From NCBI RefSeq assembly GCF_030253575.1, contig NC_080569.1, positions 9,553,501-9,617,500 on the forward strand: 64,000 bases of DNA, read 5' to 3'. Shown here one piece after another: positions 11,591-22,701 of this stretch. The position numbers and the translations under genes are program-made. This stretch comes from Rhododendron vialii. Lineage: Eukaryota > Streptophyta > Magnoliopsida > Ericales > Ericaceae. The notes under the pieces are model-generated. The model was not told the origin of the DNA. It was given only the letters and a program-made list of their open reading frames with translations, and made no database searches. The stretch's first letter is position 1; each line of letters starts with the position of its first letter.

Positions 11591-12916
11591 ATGGGAAAAA
11601 TGGCGCAAGAGGAAATCAGAAAGGGTCCGTGGACTGAAAATGAAGATGTTCAGCTGGTTTTTTACGTGAACTTGTTTGGAGATCGCAGATGGGACTTCGT
11701 AGCAAAGGTTTCAGGTTTGAAGGTGGCGGGAGACAAATAAAAATGGTACGATTATTTGGGCATGATATAGTTTTCATATGGAGCTATGTTTGACATATAA
11801 TCTGTGGTAGGTTTGAAAAGAACAGGAAAGAGTTGCCGGTTGCGTTGGGTCAATTACCTCCATCCTGGTCTCAAACGAGGCAAGATGACTCCTCAAGAAG
11901 AGCGCCTTGTGCTGGAACTTCACTCCAAATGGGGAAATAGGTTTGAAATTTTCATAGTGTTTATACATATATATACACACACACACATATCAGTTTTGCT
12001 ACAATTTGAATTTTTGTACTTAAAAATTAATTTGGGTCACCTACAAACTAAATGCAACGTTAGTTTAAAAATATTATAGATATATTAACATTAGGCTATG
12101 TTCTAATTTACATTAGCCGTAGTTGGAAACACTGTAAAATTTTTAACCCAAAAAAAAAAGATTGCAAACATATAAATTTTTCTGTAAAACAACAAACTTT
12201 TTAAGAAAAAAGAAAATATTTTAAAATATTACACACGAGCGGCTAGCCCTAGTTTTAACTTTTGTTGCATAAAAGAAGAAGAAGATTGCTTTTCGCAAAA
12301 TCCTTTTACATGAAAAACTATTATATTGGAAAACATTCTACTTTGAAACCAATGGAGAACTAATTTCATACTTGCAAATATGACTTTAATCACATGCAGA
12401 TGGTCAAGAATTGCTCGCAAGTTACCTGGGAGGACTGACAATGAGATCAAGAACTATTGGAGGACTCACATGAGGAAGAAGGCACAAGAGAGGAAACAAA
12501 CCATGTCTCCACCTTCCTCTGGCTCTAACTGTTCTTCGTCAGCTTCAAGCAATGCTCCGGCGGACTCTATGCCAAATACGGAGAGTTTTTCACCTTCAAA
12601 CAATCCTGCAGTGGATTCCATGCCTGTCAAAGAGACCAAGGAACGAAGCTTTTATGATACAGGTGGAGATATTGAGATGTGGGCTCCAATGGGGAAAAAG
12701 GATAAAGAAGTGGAAGAGAGTGACAAGGTTTACTCCATGGATGATATATGGAAAGATATAGATTTGGAAAATGACACAATCAAATCAATTCAAGCAATGG
12801 CTTCACCAATCTGGAACTACTGTCCTGACTTGCTGTGGATGATGGAAGAAATGGACAGTAAGACGTTCCCCACCATGACTGATCAATTTTTTGCGAGCTC
12901 GACTTTAACCGGCTAA
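11591..12916 (+). CDS. MYB59: R2R3-MYB transcription factor, MYB59/MYB48 type
   Basis: Nuclear DNA-binding regulator of 256 aa. Exons are 11591-11714, 11811-11940 and 12400-12916; intron phases 1 and 2 are the usual R2R3-MYB positions. R2 covers about residues 11-62 with Trp at 14, 34 and 54. R3 covers about 63-110 with Met67 in place of the first Trp, then Trp86 and Trp105; the recognition segment [13 protein letters not shown] is intact. The tail carries [10 protein letters not shown] (about 196-205), as in Arabidopsis MYB59. In that family, members act in root K+/nitrate allocation and stress responses. Residue 44 is Lys where GLNRTGKS is usual. Intron 1 is only 96 nt and has an in-frame TAA at 11738; this gene pair is known in Arabidopsis and rice for conserved alternative splicing there, so retention would give a 49-aa product. 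The ATG gives the family N-terminus [13 protein letters not shown]48 versus MYB59 orthology is not resolved. Confidence 0.95.
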
Positions 12917-15325
12917 TCCCTATTCTTATTTATTCAAATCTGTTCATAAGTGTGAGATATAGTACTAGTCTAAGGAACTCTAATCCAAATTCTCCATATC
13001 CAGCTTTCAGTTGTAGTTATCTAGTGTTTGTGTAACTATCTCATGCATTCAATATGTGTCTATGTCGTGTCATGCATGTGCTTTTGCTTCTCGAGGAAGC
13101 GGTATGTTAAGTAATGCATGCAATGTACTATACATGTCTGTGTTCCTTTTTCTATATGAAAATGTACAGTAGAATTATTATTTCTCTGTCTATGTATGCA
13201 AACTAAACAGAATTCCCAAAAGCAATTCCAATGAATAACTAATTAGTCAGTCAAAAAAAAAAAAAAAGTTAGTCAGTCAGTTTCTTGCTCAAAAGCTTAG
13301 TGGTAAAACTACGAAAATCCACTCTAAAAATTAGCTCTAAGGTAAGTTATTCTCTAGGTATCAGCCTAATGCTAGTGCCACAAGATTTTCTTTAGTCAAC
13401 TATCTATGGAGATAATGTATCCGAATACGTTGTTCAAGTAGCAAATATAATTCAAATTCTTGTCTGGAATTTTCATAGCTGCATAGATATTCTTCAAAAA
13501 ATCATATCCTTCAACAAAGTGATATATAATATCTTAACAAGGGCAGAACAACTTATCTTTGAAATTCTTTCAGTTTTATGCATGATTTGAAGCTTCCCAA
13601 GGAAATCATATCCAATCACCATGTGGCTTTGGTCGTGATCATAGTAAAAACTCACAAGTCTTTTGGACACAAATATTGCAGCCTAAATTAGTCATTTCCA
13701 CATGGTGCATTGCACTTGGCAGTCAAAGAATACCTGTGGGGTCAATAAGGCACACCACACACATATGAATAAATTTGGGAAATAGTAACGATTTGAAACA
13801 TAATAAAGAAGTGAGATCTCCCAGTGAAACAGATAATTAAAAATTGAAAGCAATTCGTCAGAGTGATCAAGCAGTGAGCTATGTGGCGCAGTCTTTGCGC
13901 GGGGTGGTCCTAATTAGATGTTATTTATTACCAAAACATAATATATTCGTTGGGTGCTTAGTACCAACCGAGATCCATTACATGATTAATTAATTGACCA
14001 GAATTTTAATTCACAGTGTACTGACTTGTTTTCATTAGTTCATATTGACATATTAACAACTAAAGCAAAAGGAAAGTAGAGAGAGATTATCTTTTTCAAC
14101 TAATATTCTTTCTGTGACCGGTTTAAGGCAAACATCATTGGCTGATTTGAGCCGCTAGTGTCGGCATAAAATAGTGATATGAGAGGAAAAAGAAACAGCA
14201 AAAGACCACCAAACTATGCTAAGAATGTGACACTTCTCAAGTTTGTTTGTTTTTTTTTAAATGTCCCCCCCCCTCCCCCAACAATAGCTTTGTACACTCT
14301 TTTTCTTGACTGAGTTAAAATCTGTAGTTAAAAAAGGAAATAGAACTTTTGTTTCAAAACTTCTGAGATTAAACTAGGTTCTATCAGTGTCATGACTTCT
14401 GAGCCTTCCATTTTGTATATTGTATCAGGGCCATTTATACGGTATCCGTGTGGTGTTAACTGTTAACCTTTGCAGAACAAGAACATAAAATAGAAAGAAC
14501 AGAGGCCAAACAAGAAATGCACCATAGAAACATAAAAGGCCCACATAGTCAAGCACAAATATTATCATGGTTGAGGAGGATCCCTCTTTGAAATGTGCAA
14601 TATTTAGCACTCACACTTGTAGTATTAAAAAAAAAACGTGTACTAATTTTTGGTTTATAAGATAATTGGTGGGTGTTGTATATATTGTACTTGTAACTGG
14701 GACATGTTCAAGTGGGCAAAAACAGACCGCTTGGCATTTCATAGCACAAGTTGAAAAATTACCATTGATGTCCTGTTAGCAGTCTTAATCAGAGCACTTA
14801 CTTGGATTGTAACTGTTCAACCAACATAATCCAAAGCTTCATCCACTCTATGTATGCGCAACTGTCCACAAGTCTGTCTTTTGAACACCCATTCTACCCA
14901 GGCGTCGATCTACTTCATTACTTTTTCACAGTAATGAAACGACAGAATTAATAACTTTGAGCCATTTTTCTCTCTATCCAATGACACCGTTGTAGTTCTA
15001 ACTTCCACGTATGAGAGGTGGTTACAAATTGAAGGAGGGTGGAACTTGTAGAAGTTAGAAAGGACTAATCGTTTAGAAAATTAAAATATGGAAGGCCTAA
15101 AAATCGAAATGCCAATCGTTCTCCATTATGTAAATAGATCCTTAAGCAGAAGGCAACTAGTTCTTTTCCAATCAACCTTCATCTTGTTTTATCTCTCCAA
15201 AACTTCTTCTGGTCGTTGCTAATTGATTTTAGTATCTTGATTGATGCTCTAACAAATACTTTTGACGTGATCTTGATTGCCGTCTAGTTAAAAGAAGAGA
15301 GTTTCATCTCTAATCTTCATCAAGA
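12917..15325. other. MYB 3' flank and intergenic
   Basis: The first few hundred bases after the MYB stop should hold its 3' UTR. No clear second gene appears up to 15.3 kb. There are C-runs at 14266-14279 but no defined element. Confidence 0.45.
13243..13278 (+). repeat. A15 tract flanked by 10-bp direct repeats
   Basis: TTAGTCAGTC occurs at 13243-13252 and 13269-13278, flanking fifteen A and one G. The pattern is that of a retro-insertion reduced to its poly(A) tail, though slippage in a simple repeat is an alternative because AGTC itself is repeated. Confidence 0.4.
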
Positions 15326-15925
15326 ATGGCCAATGAGCAAAAGGACCCTTTAGTGGGAAAAATCGAAAAACGAGTACAGACTGATCAATCCATTAAAGAT
15401 AGAGACGGAAACATACATCAATGGACGATGATCGCACAAAAGCGTGATGATGCAGCGTGAAGTTTCGAAGAGGTTTACAGAAGGTGGTGAAATGAATAAA
15501 ATAGCACTCAATCAGCAACCACTTGTGGAACGGATGCAGAAATCAGACCAATTTTTGGTTGCATAAAAAGGGTAAGAGAGGGCAACCGCTGTGTAGAACT
15601 AAACTAATTAGTTACACCGGTGGCAGCTGATACAGTCTCTCATCAATCTGTTAAACATTGCAAGGGAAATGTGTATCAAAGTCTGATGATTGCAGAAAAG
15701 CTAGATGATGCAGCGTGAAGTTTTGATGAGGTATACAGAAGGTGGTGAAAGCAGTCAATCAGCAACTACTGCAGAAGGGATGCAGAAATTAGACAAAAAT
15801 TTTGGTTACGTAAAAAGGGTAAGAGAGGGCAACCACCATGTGGAACTAAACTATTTTGTTAACCAAGTTAGTGTAGCTAAATTGCCTAGAAACTGATGGC
15901 AGCTGATACATTCTCTCCATATTCT
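15326..15925 (+). repeat. Exon-like direct duplication, ~258-bp period
   Basis: Two units, about 15407-15664 and 15665-15925, are alike: both contain 'gatgatgcagcgtgaagttt', 'acagaaggtggtgaa' and 'aaaaagggtaagagagggcaacc'. A 44-codon frame opens with an ATG at 15326 and closes at the TGA shared by both units. A 63-codon frame runs through unit 2 (15705-15896). I recognise no domain. It could be a decayed gene duplicated exon-wise or a non-coding transcript. Confidence 0.45.
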
Positions 15926-17029
15926 ATAGAATACAAGTAATCAACATTTCCTGCAACTTGTATGCAAAGTCTTCAAAGAAAAATGTAATTTATGCACAAT
16001 AATGCATCGGCTGACCAAGATGGCTACGACAAGAGTAGAATGGTGGTATTCTTAATGCACAATTAAGTACAATTTTTTCATACAAAGCAAAAAGGTGAAA
16101 GTGATAGGAGCTCACAAACGCTAGTTTAATTTAACGAGCAATTATTTTGAGCACCAATGTTACCGGAAGAAATTAAACAACTCGCAAAGTAGCAAGACAA
16201 TGTTATGAAAGTAAAAGAAAGATTTCTGAACTCTAACAGTTACCTAACTCTTCATCGATACTGAGGTCATCGGGTTTCTGTCTTCTGTGGGCTGGCTTGG
16301 GGCTACGATAAGATTGGCAATGATGTATCGATGAGTTGACAATGACTTGGCGGTGGCCAAAGCACTAGAAGGGGTTAAAGCCTTTAACTAGGAGCATTTC
16401 AGAATACAAATTCTGGATCGAAACGAAAGCAGTTATTAGGTGGGGAGCTCTCCTAATCGCCCATTCCACACCCAACAAATTCAGAAATTCTACAACAGTG
16501 CATTTGGTAATTGGTAGTATCTTTTTAATCCTCCTGAAAACCATGAAGTCGCGATTGGAATAGCCACCTTTTTGTAAGCACCAACGTTGTTAGTTGGGTG
16601 AGTGGTTTTCGTTGTATGCATTCCTAATTTAGTACTCCTAGTATTTCACTGTGTTACAGTTCAGTAAACAAGCAGAGAGATCACCTGCGATGAGCAAATT
16701 CTGTTTTCAGCAGTTTCGCTCTTCTGTCTCTTCGGCTACCACGGGCAATGTTGCCGGACCCTCACTCGCGACTCCCATCCTCTCAATGGTCGATCGGAAG
16801 CCTAATTGAGAGTTCGGTTTTAAGTCGCCATGTCGGGATTCGAAACCCTAACCGTAAAGGGATCGGAAAGGAGGACGGAGAACAGATACGAAGACAAGTA
16901 GGGTTCTTCCCAGCCGGTGAGGGGATTATGTCCCGTTAGTTTCTTACGCACAAGTATCTTTCCTTGGGGTCCTATTGCACGCGCGGCGCGACACAAGCTT
17001 CCTCTCTCTCCTCTCTGTCCGGGTGTAAA
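15926..17029. other. Intergenic with a GC-richer, leader-like patch
   Basis: The stretch at 16680-17000 is less AT-rich than its surroundings and, read on the minus strand, resembles a 5' leader (agggtttcgaatcc..., then a possible donor cag|gtgatc near 16678-16688). No coding exon follows that I can support. A short plus frame (16690-16809, 39 aa) has no known relative. Confidence 0.35.
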
Positions 17030-19440
17030 CTACTAATCGCCCCCACGGTGTCAGCGCCCCCCCCCCCCCGCGACACGGCCCTTCTTCCCCCTTTTACCCT
17101 CTCTCTCTCCCTCCCTCCCAGCACTCTTTTATATTTGATTTTTTTTATTATAAAATTTTAAATACTAATAATTTGTTTTTCATGTATTTTTTTAATAAAT
17201 TTATATTTTTAAAATCTACTCAACGAAATCTATCAAACAAGCCTAATATTGATGGTAAAATAATATAAAATGAAAAAATTATATTTTTTACGTAGTCTAA
17301 ACTATCTAAAGAGGTTGAAAAATATGTTTCAAATTTAAATCCGTTTTTACGTAGTTTAATTATGACCATTTAGGATAAAATGAGCAAAAAACTGAAATCT
17401 TTCTACCGGTTTAAACAGATTGAAATTTGGAACACTTAATTTTTTTAACATTTTTAGACAGTTTATATATTAAAAAATATATTTAAAAAATTAAGTGTTT
17501 CAAATTTAAATCCGCTTGAACCGGTGGAAAGATTTTAGTTTCCTGATCATTTTATCCTAAATGGCCATAATTAAATTTTGACTCTAGGACTCTCGTTGAT
17601 CAGCCCTAAAAGATATTTGATTCTAAAAGGCCAAAAATTCATTATGACCATTTAAGATAAAAATGAAAAAAAAAAAAGATCTTTCCACCGATTGAACCGG
17701 ATTGAAAATCGAAACACTAAAATAATTTTAAATAAATAAAAAAGAAAAAAGCTACAGAGTATAAATATTATTAATTAAATAAAAAAATAACAAAAAATAG
17801 ATTCTCGGTATTTTTGGAATGAAAAGGTTACAAAATTAAGGTTGAAAGTTGAAAGTTGCAACAGTTGAAAGTTAATCGCATCATTGGTTGAAATTTGCAA
17901 CAGTTGGCCAGTTTGAAGTTGGAAAAAAATTAATTGCACCATTGGTTGAAAAGTCTTTCTGAACTCATATCGTCTTTTTCAGATCAACAGGACCCTACAT
18001 TGATAGCGTTGGTTGAAAGTTGAACCTGCAACATTTTTCAATGTTACCCGTTGCAAATTCGACAGTAGCGCCTATATATTCAGTTGCCTGTATATTTACT
18101 TGTGTATGTCTTGACCTATATATTCACACTTACTCTCATTCACCACATCCTTAAAATTTTCTCAACTTTCATTTCATTTTCGTAATTCATAGAAGAATAT
18201 TATGGATCAGTGCAATTTTTCATTTTCGGATAGTTGGTCAGTTGGAAACAATGTTATGAATGATGTTTCGTGTGGGAAGAGCAGCTCCTACGTTGGGCGA
18301 GATTACACAGCCGAATTTATGACTGACGAGGTTAGTTAGTACGCATTTGTTGTTATTATACATATTTATTACTTATTTTGAAAGTAGGCTGCATAATGTT
18401 TTGTTTATACGTATTCATTTTTTTTGTTATAGATATTTGAAACTAAGTTTGTGAAACTAAGTTTTTTTGGTACGAAGTGATGTAGATAGATCCGCCAGGA
18501 CGACAACTACAATTTGACGAAAATATTGACTAAATTTGTGTATTTATTTATGTTCATGTATTGGTTCTATATACTTAATTATAATTAAATGAATTTTGAT
18601 TTCAGTTTGCATTATTGATTGTTCAGAGAAATATAAAGTAAATTTAAGTGAATTCAACATACATAATTTATTTGAAAACTCAAATCTAGAAGTTTCAAAA
18701 AATGAACGACAAAAAAAAAAGAAAGATAATATATTGGGCCCAAAAAAATTATTTAATATTTTATGTTCAATATTAGACTTGTTTGATAGATTTCGTTGAG
18801 TAGATTTCAAATATATAAAATTTATTTAAAAAAATACGTGATTTCAACATTTTCAGACAGTTTATATATTAAAAAATATGATTAAAAAATTAAGTGTTAC
18901 AAATTTCAATCCGTTTGAATATGTGAAAATATTTTATTATTCTGATCATTTTATCTTAAATGGTCATAATTAAATTTTGACTCTAGGGCTCTCGTTTTTT
19001 AACTCTAAGAGATATTTGATTCTACGACTTTCTTAGGGTTAATCAACGAGAGCGCTATATTCAAAATTTAATTATGACAATTTAGGATAAAATAATCAGA
19101 AAACTAAAACTTTTCCACTGGTTCAAACAGATTGAAATTTGGAATACTTAATTTTTCAAACTCTTTATATATTTTAAATTACCACAAAAATATAGTTTTT
19201 CTGTTTTACATTATTTCACCATTGATATTAGGCTCGTTTGATAGGTTTCGTTAAGTAAATTTCAAAAATATATAATTTATTTTAAAAAAACAGGTGAAAA
19301 AAAATTATTAGTATTTACAATTTTATAAAAAAAATAAAATAAGAGTGAAAGAATGCGGGAAGAGAGAGAAAAAGAGCATTGGTAAAACGGAAAAATCGGC
19401 TGGGCCGGTGTCAGACCCCCGACACGGGAGCAATTAACAG
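17030..19440. mobile_element. MULE-like element with long inverted termini
   Basis: The left end (about 17030-17300) and right end (about 19190-19440) are inverted copies. Both have a C-rich GTGTC/GACAC terminus, a CT-rich stretch, an AT-rich stretch, then 'aaatctactcaacgaaatctatcaaacaagcctaatatt-gatgg' type sequence. Inside are two further sub-terminal inverted pairs (17335-17580 and 18840-19160). Long TIRs and a transposase-like 5' exon (18202-18480) point to Mutator-like elements. No convincing 9-11-bp target duplication was found, so exact ends are uncertain. Confidence 0.6.
18202..18480 (+). pseudogene. 5' remnant of a MULE transposase-like gene
   Basis: An ATG at 18202 opens a 43-codon exon (18202-18330) ending at a GT donor. 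It reads MDQCNFSF...DYTAEFMTDE. A TTATAG acceptor lets it join at 18433 to IFETKFVKL..., which stops at 18478-18480. Plant MULE/FAR1-type transposases often have a near-N-terminal 'F-T-DEIF-[ST]-[RK]' segment, which this join recreates. After that segment the frame ends and no catalytic DDE region exists in the element. The parent protein is inferred from one short motif, so identification is tentative. Confidence 0.4.
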
Positions 19441-19599
19441 CTCTCTTTCCCATGCGCCTTTCTCTCTCTCCCCTTTGACCCACTCTCTCTTCTCTTCTGT
19501 TGATAGTACAAAAGCGGTACACATGTAGTACAATAAGGAAAGTGGTACCCATGTGATGTGACCATTCATTGTTTCCGTCTCAAACCCTCTACGTCACAC

Positions 19600-20335
19600 A
19601 CACACACACTCTCTCTCTCTCTCCTTTTTATTTCAAAACATATAGAGTAATTTTAAAAAATGCTTGTAACGTTTTTTTATTTTTTTTGAAAAATTTATAT
19701 ATTTAAAATCTATTCGTAGAGATCTACCTAATGAGACCAATATTGAACATAAAATTATGTAAAAATAATCACTACTAATTAAAAATTAGGATTTAAGGTT
19801 AGGATTTGAGGATTGAGAATACTGCCAATTAATAGTTAAAATTTAGGATTTATATATTGAAAACACTACTAGTTAACAAATAAAATTTAATATTAATGCT
19901 AATTAACAGTTAAAATTAGGGTTTAAAATTTTTAGGATTTAGGGTTTTAAGGTTTTGGAAATTGAAAATAGTGCTAATTAATAGTAAAAAAATTAGGGTA
20001 AACACTGCTAATTAATAGTTAAAAATAAGATTTCAAGTTTAAGATTACAGCTTTAGGGATTGGAAACATTGCTAATTAATAGTTCACATAATGGATTTAA
20101 GACCAATTTTTTTATATAAAATTTAACTTAAAAAATTAAATTTTCTTTTTTCAAAAAATTATATTCAATGTTAATCTCATTTGATAGATCCTTATGAGTA
20201 GATTTCGAATATTCGAATTTTATTTAAAAAAATGAATATGTAGAAAAAAAGTTATGTGCATTATGTAGAATAAAAGTTATGTAAGATTCTATTATAACAA
20301 AAATAGGAAGAGAGGGGAGGGAGTGGGTGGGCAGG
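19600..20335. mobile_element. Second MULE-like non-autonomous element
   Basis: Inverted arms lie at about 19683-19765 and 20148-20235, with CT-rich outer flanks on both sides. The arm sequence (aaatctattcgtagagatctacc...agaccaatattga) is related to the TIR of the 17.0-19.4 kb element, so the two are family members inserted almost side by side. The interior has no coding capacity. Confidence 0.5.
19770..20095. repeat. Degenerate AT-rich minisatellite
   Basis: At least five diverged units carry variants of 'actgctaattaatagttaaaattagg', followed by 'atttagg-ttta-ggattg' spacers, with a period of roughly 60-80 bp. It forms the core of the second MULE-like element. Confidence 0.6.
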
Positions 20336-20873
20336 GATGAAAAAGACAAATACAGGGCGCATTTATTGTGCATGGATGAAAACGACACATCCCTCCTTCC
20401 GTTTCAGAACAACTTTTTAAAAAATAAATATTTATTTTATATTTTTAAATTAAAAAATAATGTAAATGAAGAATAATTTTTTAAATTTTTTTGTATCATT
20501 TTAAAGATCTCAATGAAATTTTTTAAACAAAATCCATAGTGTATATTTTTAAATTTTAATAAATTTATTATTTTTTAACTTAAAATTATTTTTTTAAAAA
20601 ATAAATATTTATTTCACGTTTCGTAACCGGCCAAATTCCCCCTCATAAAGGGCTGTGTGATGTTCTGACAAAAGAAAGGAGAAAACTACAGGAGAGAGAA
20701 AAGAAACACGAAGAGAGTGGTAGGAATTGGATGCGCGCGTGATGGACCTAGTGGGGATATGTGGAAAGGATTTGTTTGATTATAAAATTAAAAAAGCAGG
20801 ACCGGTCCAGCACTTTCTCTTCTTTCTTTTTTTTCTTCCTAAATACGCAATTATTTGGTTATTGCCTAGGCGA
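20336..20873. other. Intergenic, AT-rich
   Basis: The inverted pair aaaaaataaatatttatttta / ...aaaaataaatatttatttc (about 20419-20440 and 20598-20618) suggests another small MITE. No gene is seen. Confidence 0.4.
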
Positions 20874-21231
20874 TAGGTCTACTGTACAGATTTCATAAGC
20901 CCACAAGTTCAGCTCACTATTTTGTAAGCTTATAAGTTCACACGTGTAACCTAAATTTTATGGTACCATATGAAAATGCCTAAATCATTACTCTAAAATC
21001 TTATAATAAGAAAGTGTACCATAAAATCTTATGAAAGTGCTTAAATCCTTGGGGTACTCTACGTTAATGTACACTACCCTATAATAAGAAAATGTACCCT
21101 AAAAACCTTTGAAAATGTCAAAACCCTATGGTACCCTACCCTAGGGGGTGGACTGAGCCTACTATGGACTTGACACTTTACAAAACTAATAAGTATACTT
21201 GTGAGCTTACCAAATTCACACAATAGACCTA
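20874..21231. mobile_element. MITE with TAGGTCTA termini
   Basis: The ends are TAGGTCTACTGTAC... and, inverted, TAGGTCTATTGTGT..., and similarity continues for ~50 bp into both arms (…aagcYcacaagt…ttttgtaa). The centre has two ~75-bp near repeats rich in 'ataataagaaaRtgtacc'. No target duplication was identified. Confidence 0.6.
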
Positions 21232-21754
21232 AGACCAATTTTTTAATTGTTTTCTATTGCCTGTTGACTTGTTTTGTCTTTATTAAAAAAAATTAGATTT
21301 CAATCACAATTTTTTAATTTTTAACCAAAAAATAATTCAAGTGAATTAAAAAAAACCCCTGAGTGCTGAATCAACTGTTGGTATTCTCGTATGTCTCTGG
21401 ATGTGTAAGTGTTTGGGTGTTTGATTCTTTAAACAACTATTCTACCACCACGACCAAACACACAAACAAATACATAGTACCAACACTCATAATAGGGGTG
21501 GAGTTCGCACATACTACACACCAAATACGTATGGGACCCACTCCTAAAAGTTTTGGACTTTGTTACAATTTCAAAGATTAATAACAAAAAATTGTTGTTA
21601 AAAAAAAAAAGTTATGTTCTTTAAAATTGTAGGTTTTGTGAGTAAAAAGCCCCAAAAATTCTAAGACCACACTCACACAAATACTTACACAACCACACTC
21701 ACAACCCACTGAGTGTATATGTGTATGTGTTTGTGCGTATCGATAGCAGAGTTA

Positions 21755-21995
21755 GGCCCCGTTCCGCAACGCTAAATAAGTACTTATTTTTTAAGAAGGC
21801 AATTTCAAACTCAAAAATGATGGATTTATTGACAACTAAAAATATGCAATATGAATCTTGTTTGAAAGATCTCATTTAAATCTTTAATATGGTGAAAAAA
21901 ATTTAAAAAATTATTTTTCATTTGCATTATTTTTGAGTTTAAAAATGTGAAATAAGTACTTATTTTTTAAAAAGTTGTTTTGAAAGGGGCTCTTA
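21755..21995. mobile_element. MITE with aaataagtacttatttttt sub-termini
   Basis: The palindromic motif aataagtacttattttttaa occurs near both ends (21775-21797 and 21953-21975) inside loosely inverted outer ends (ggccccgttccg / gagcccctttc). The interior is AT-rich and non-coding. The same motif is used by the nested MITE at 52.2-52.6 kb. Confidence 0.5.
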
Positions 21996-22023
21996 AGAAA
22001 GTTCAATGTTTATAGCTACTTAA

Positions 22024-22700
22024 GAGCATCTTCAATCCAATACTTCATTTTCGTCTTCATCCTTCCATTTGAGAGTATCAAAATAATGTACTTTATTACA
22101 AAGGTAATTTTGAGGAAATCTAATTCCAACCCAATATTTTATTTCTACCTCAAATTCTGTAAAAACTCACTCCAAGTCTTTAATTTCCCCACTTTCTCTC
22201 CAAAATTCAAATTCTCATTTTTCTAATTTTATAAAAAAAAATTATCAATAGGTTTTATCTTTTGATTGGTACCAATTTTATAAAAAAAAAAAAGTAGGAT
22301 ATGTATAACACTATTTGATAAACAAAATGGGATTTGGGGAAGGTGAATAGTGAGATGGAGGAGATACTCCGGTTTTTTCTTCATCTATTTGGAGTACCAA
22401 ACTTGATCCTGTCAAATGGAGGAGGAAATGGAGGATGGGTTGAAATTGTATCAAGCACTTATAATTATCCGATTAAATTGAATTTATCAAGAAAACTTGA
22501 AAAAAGCTCAAAATTTTATTTTAAAATTAATAAATGGCTCGAACATATCTCAGTCATAAATAAAAAAAAAAAAAAAAAGGAGGTCAATTTTCCCCGTTTA
22601 TCAAAGCCCAGATTACAAAAATGACCGGAGATGTACAGACCCGATAGATATACTTCGACTGTTTGAGTGGAGAACCACACACTGTACCCGCAAAGGCGCA
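22024..22700. other. PTPLA upstream region
   Basis: TAA followed by gagcatcttcaatcc at 22021-22038 looks like one end of a PIF/Tourist-type MITE, but no matching right end was found. The last 60 bp should contain the leader of the dehydratase gene. No clear TATA box was seen. Confidence 0.4.
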
Positions 22701-22701
22701 A

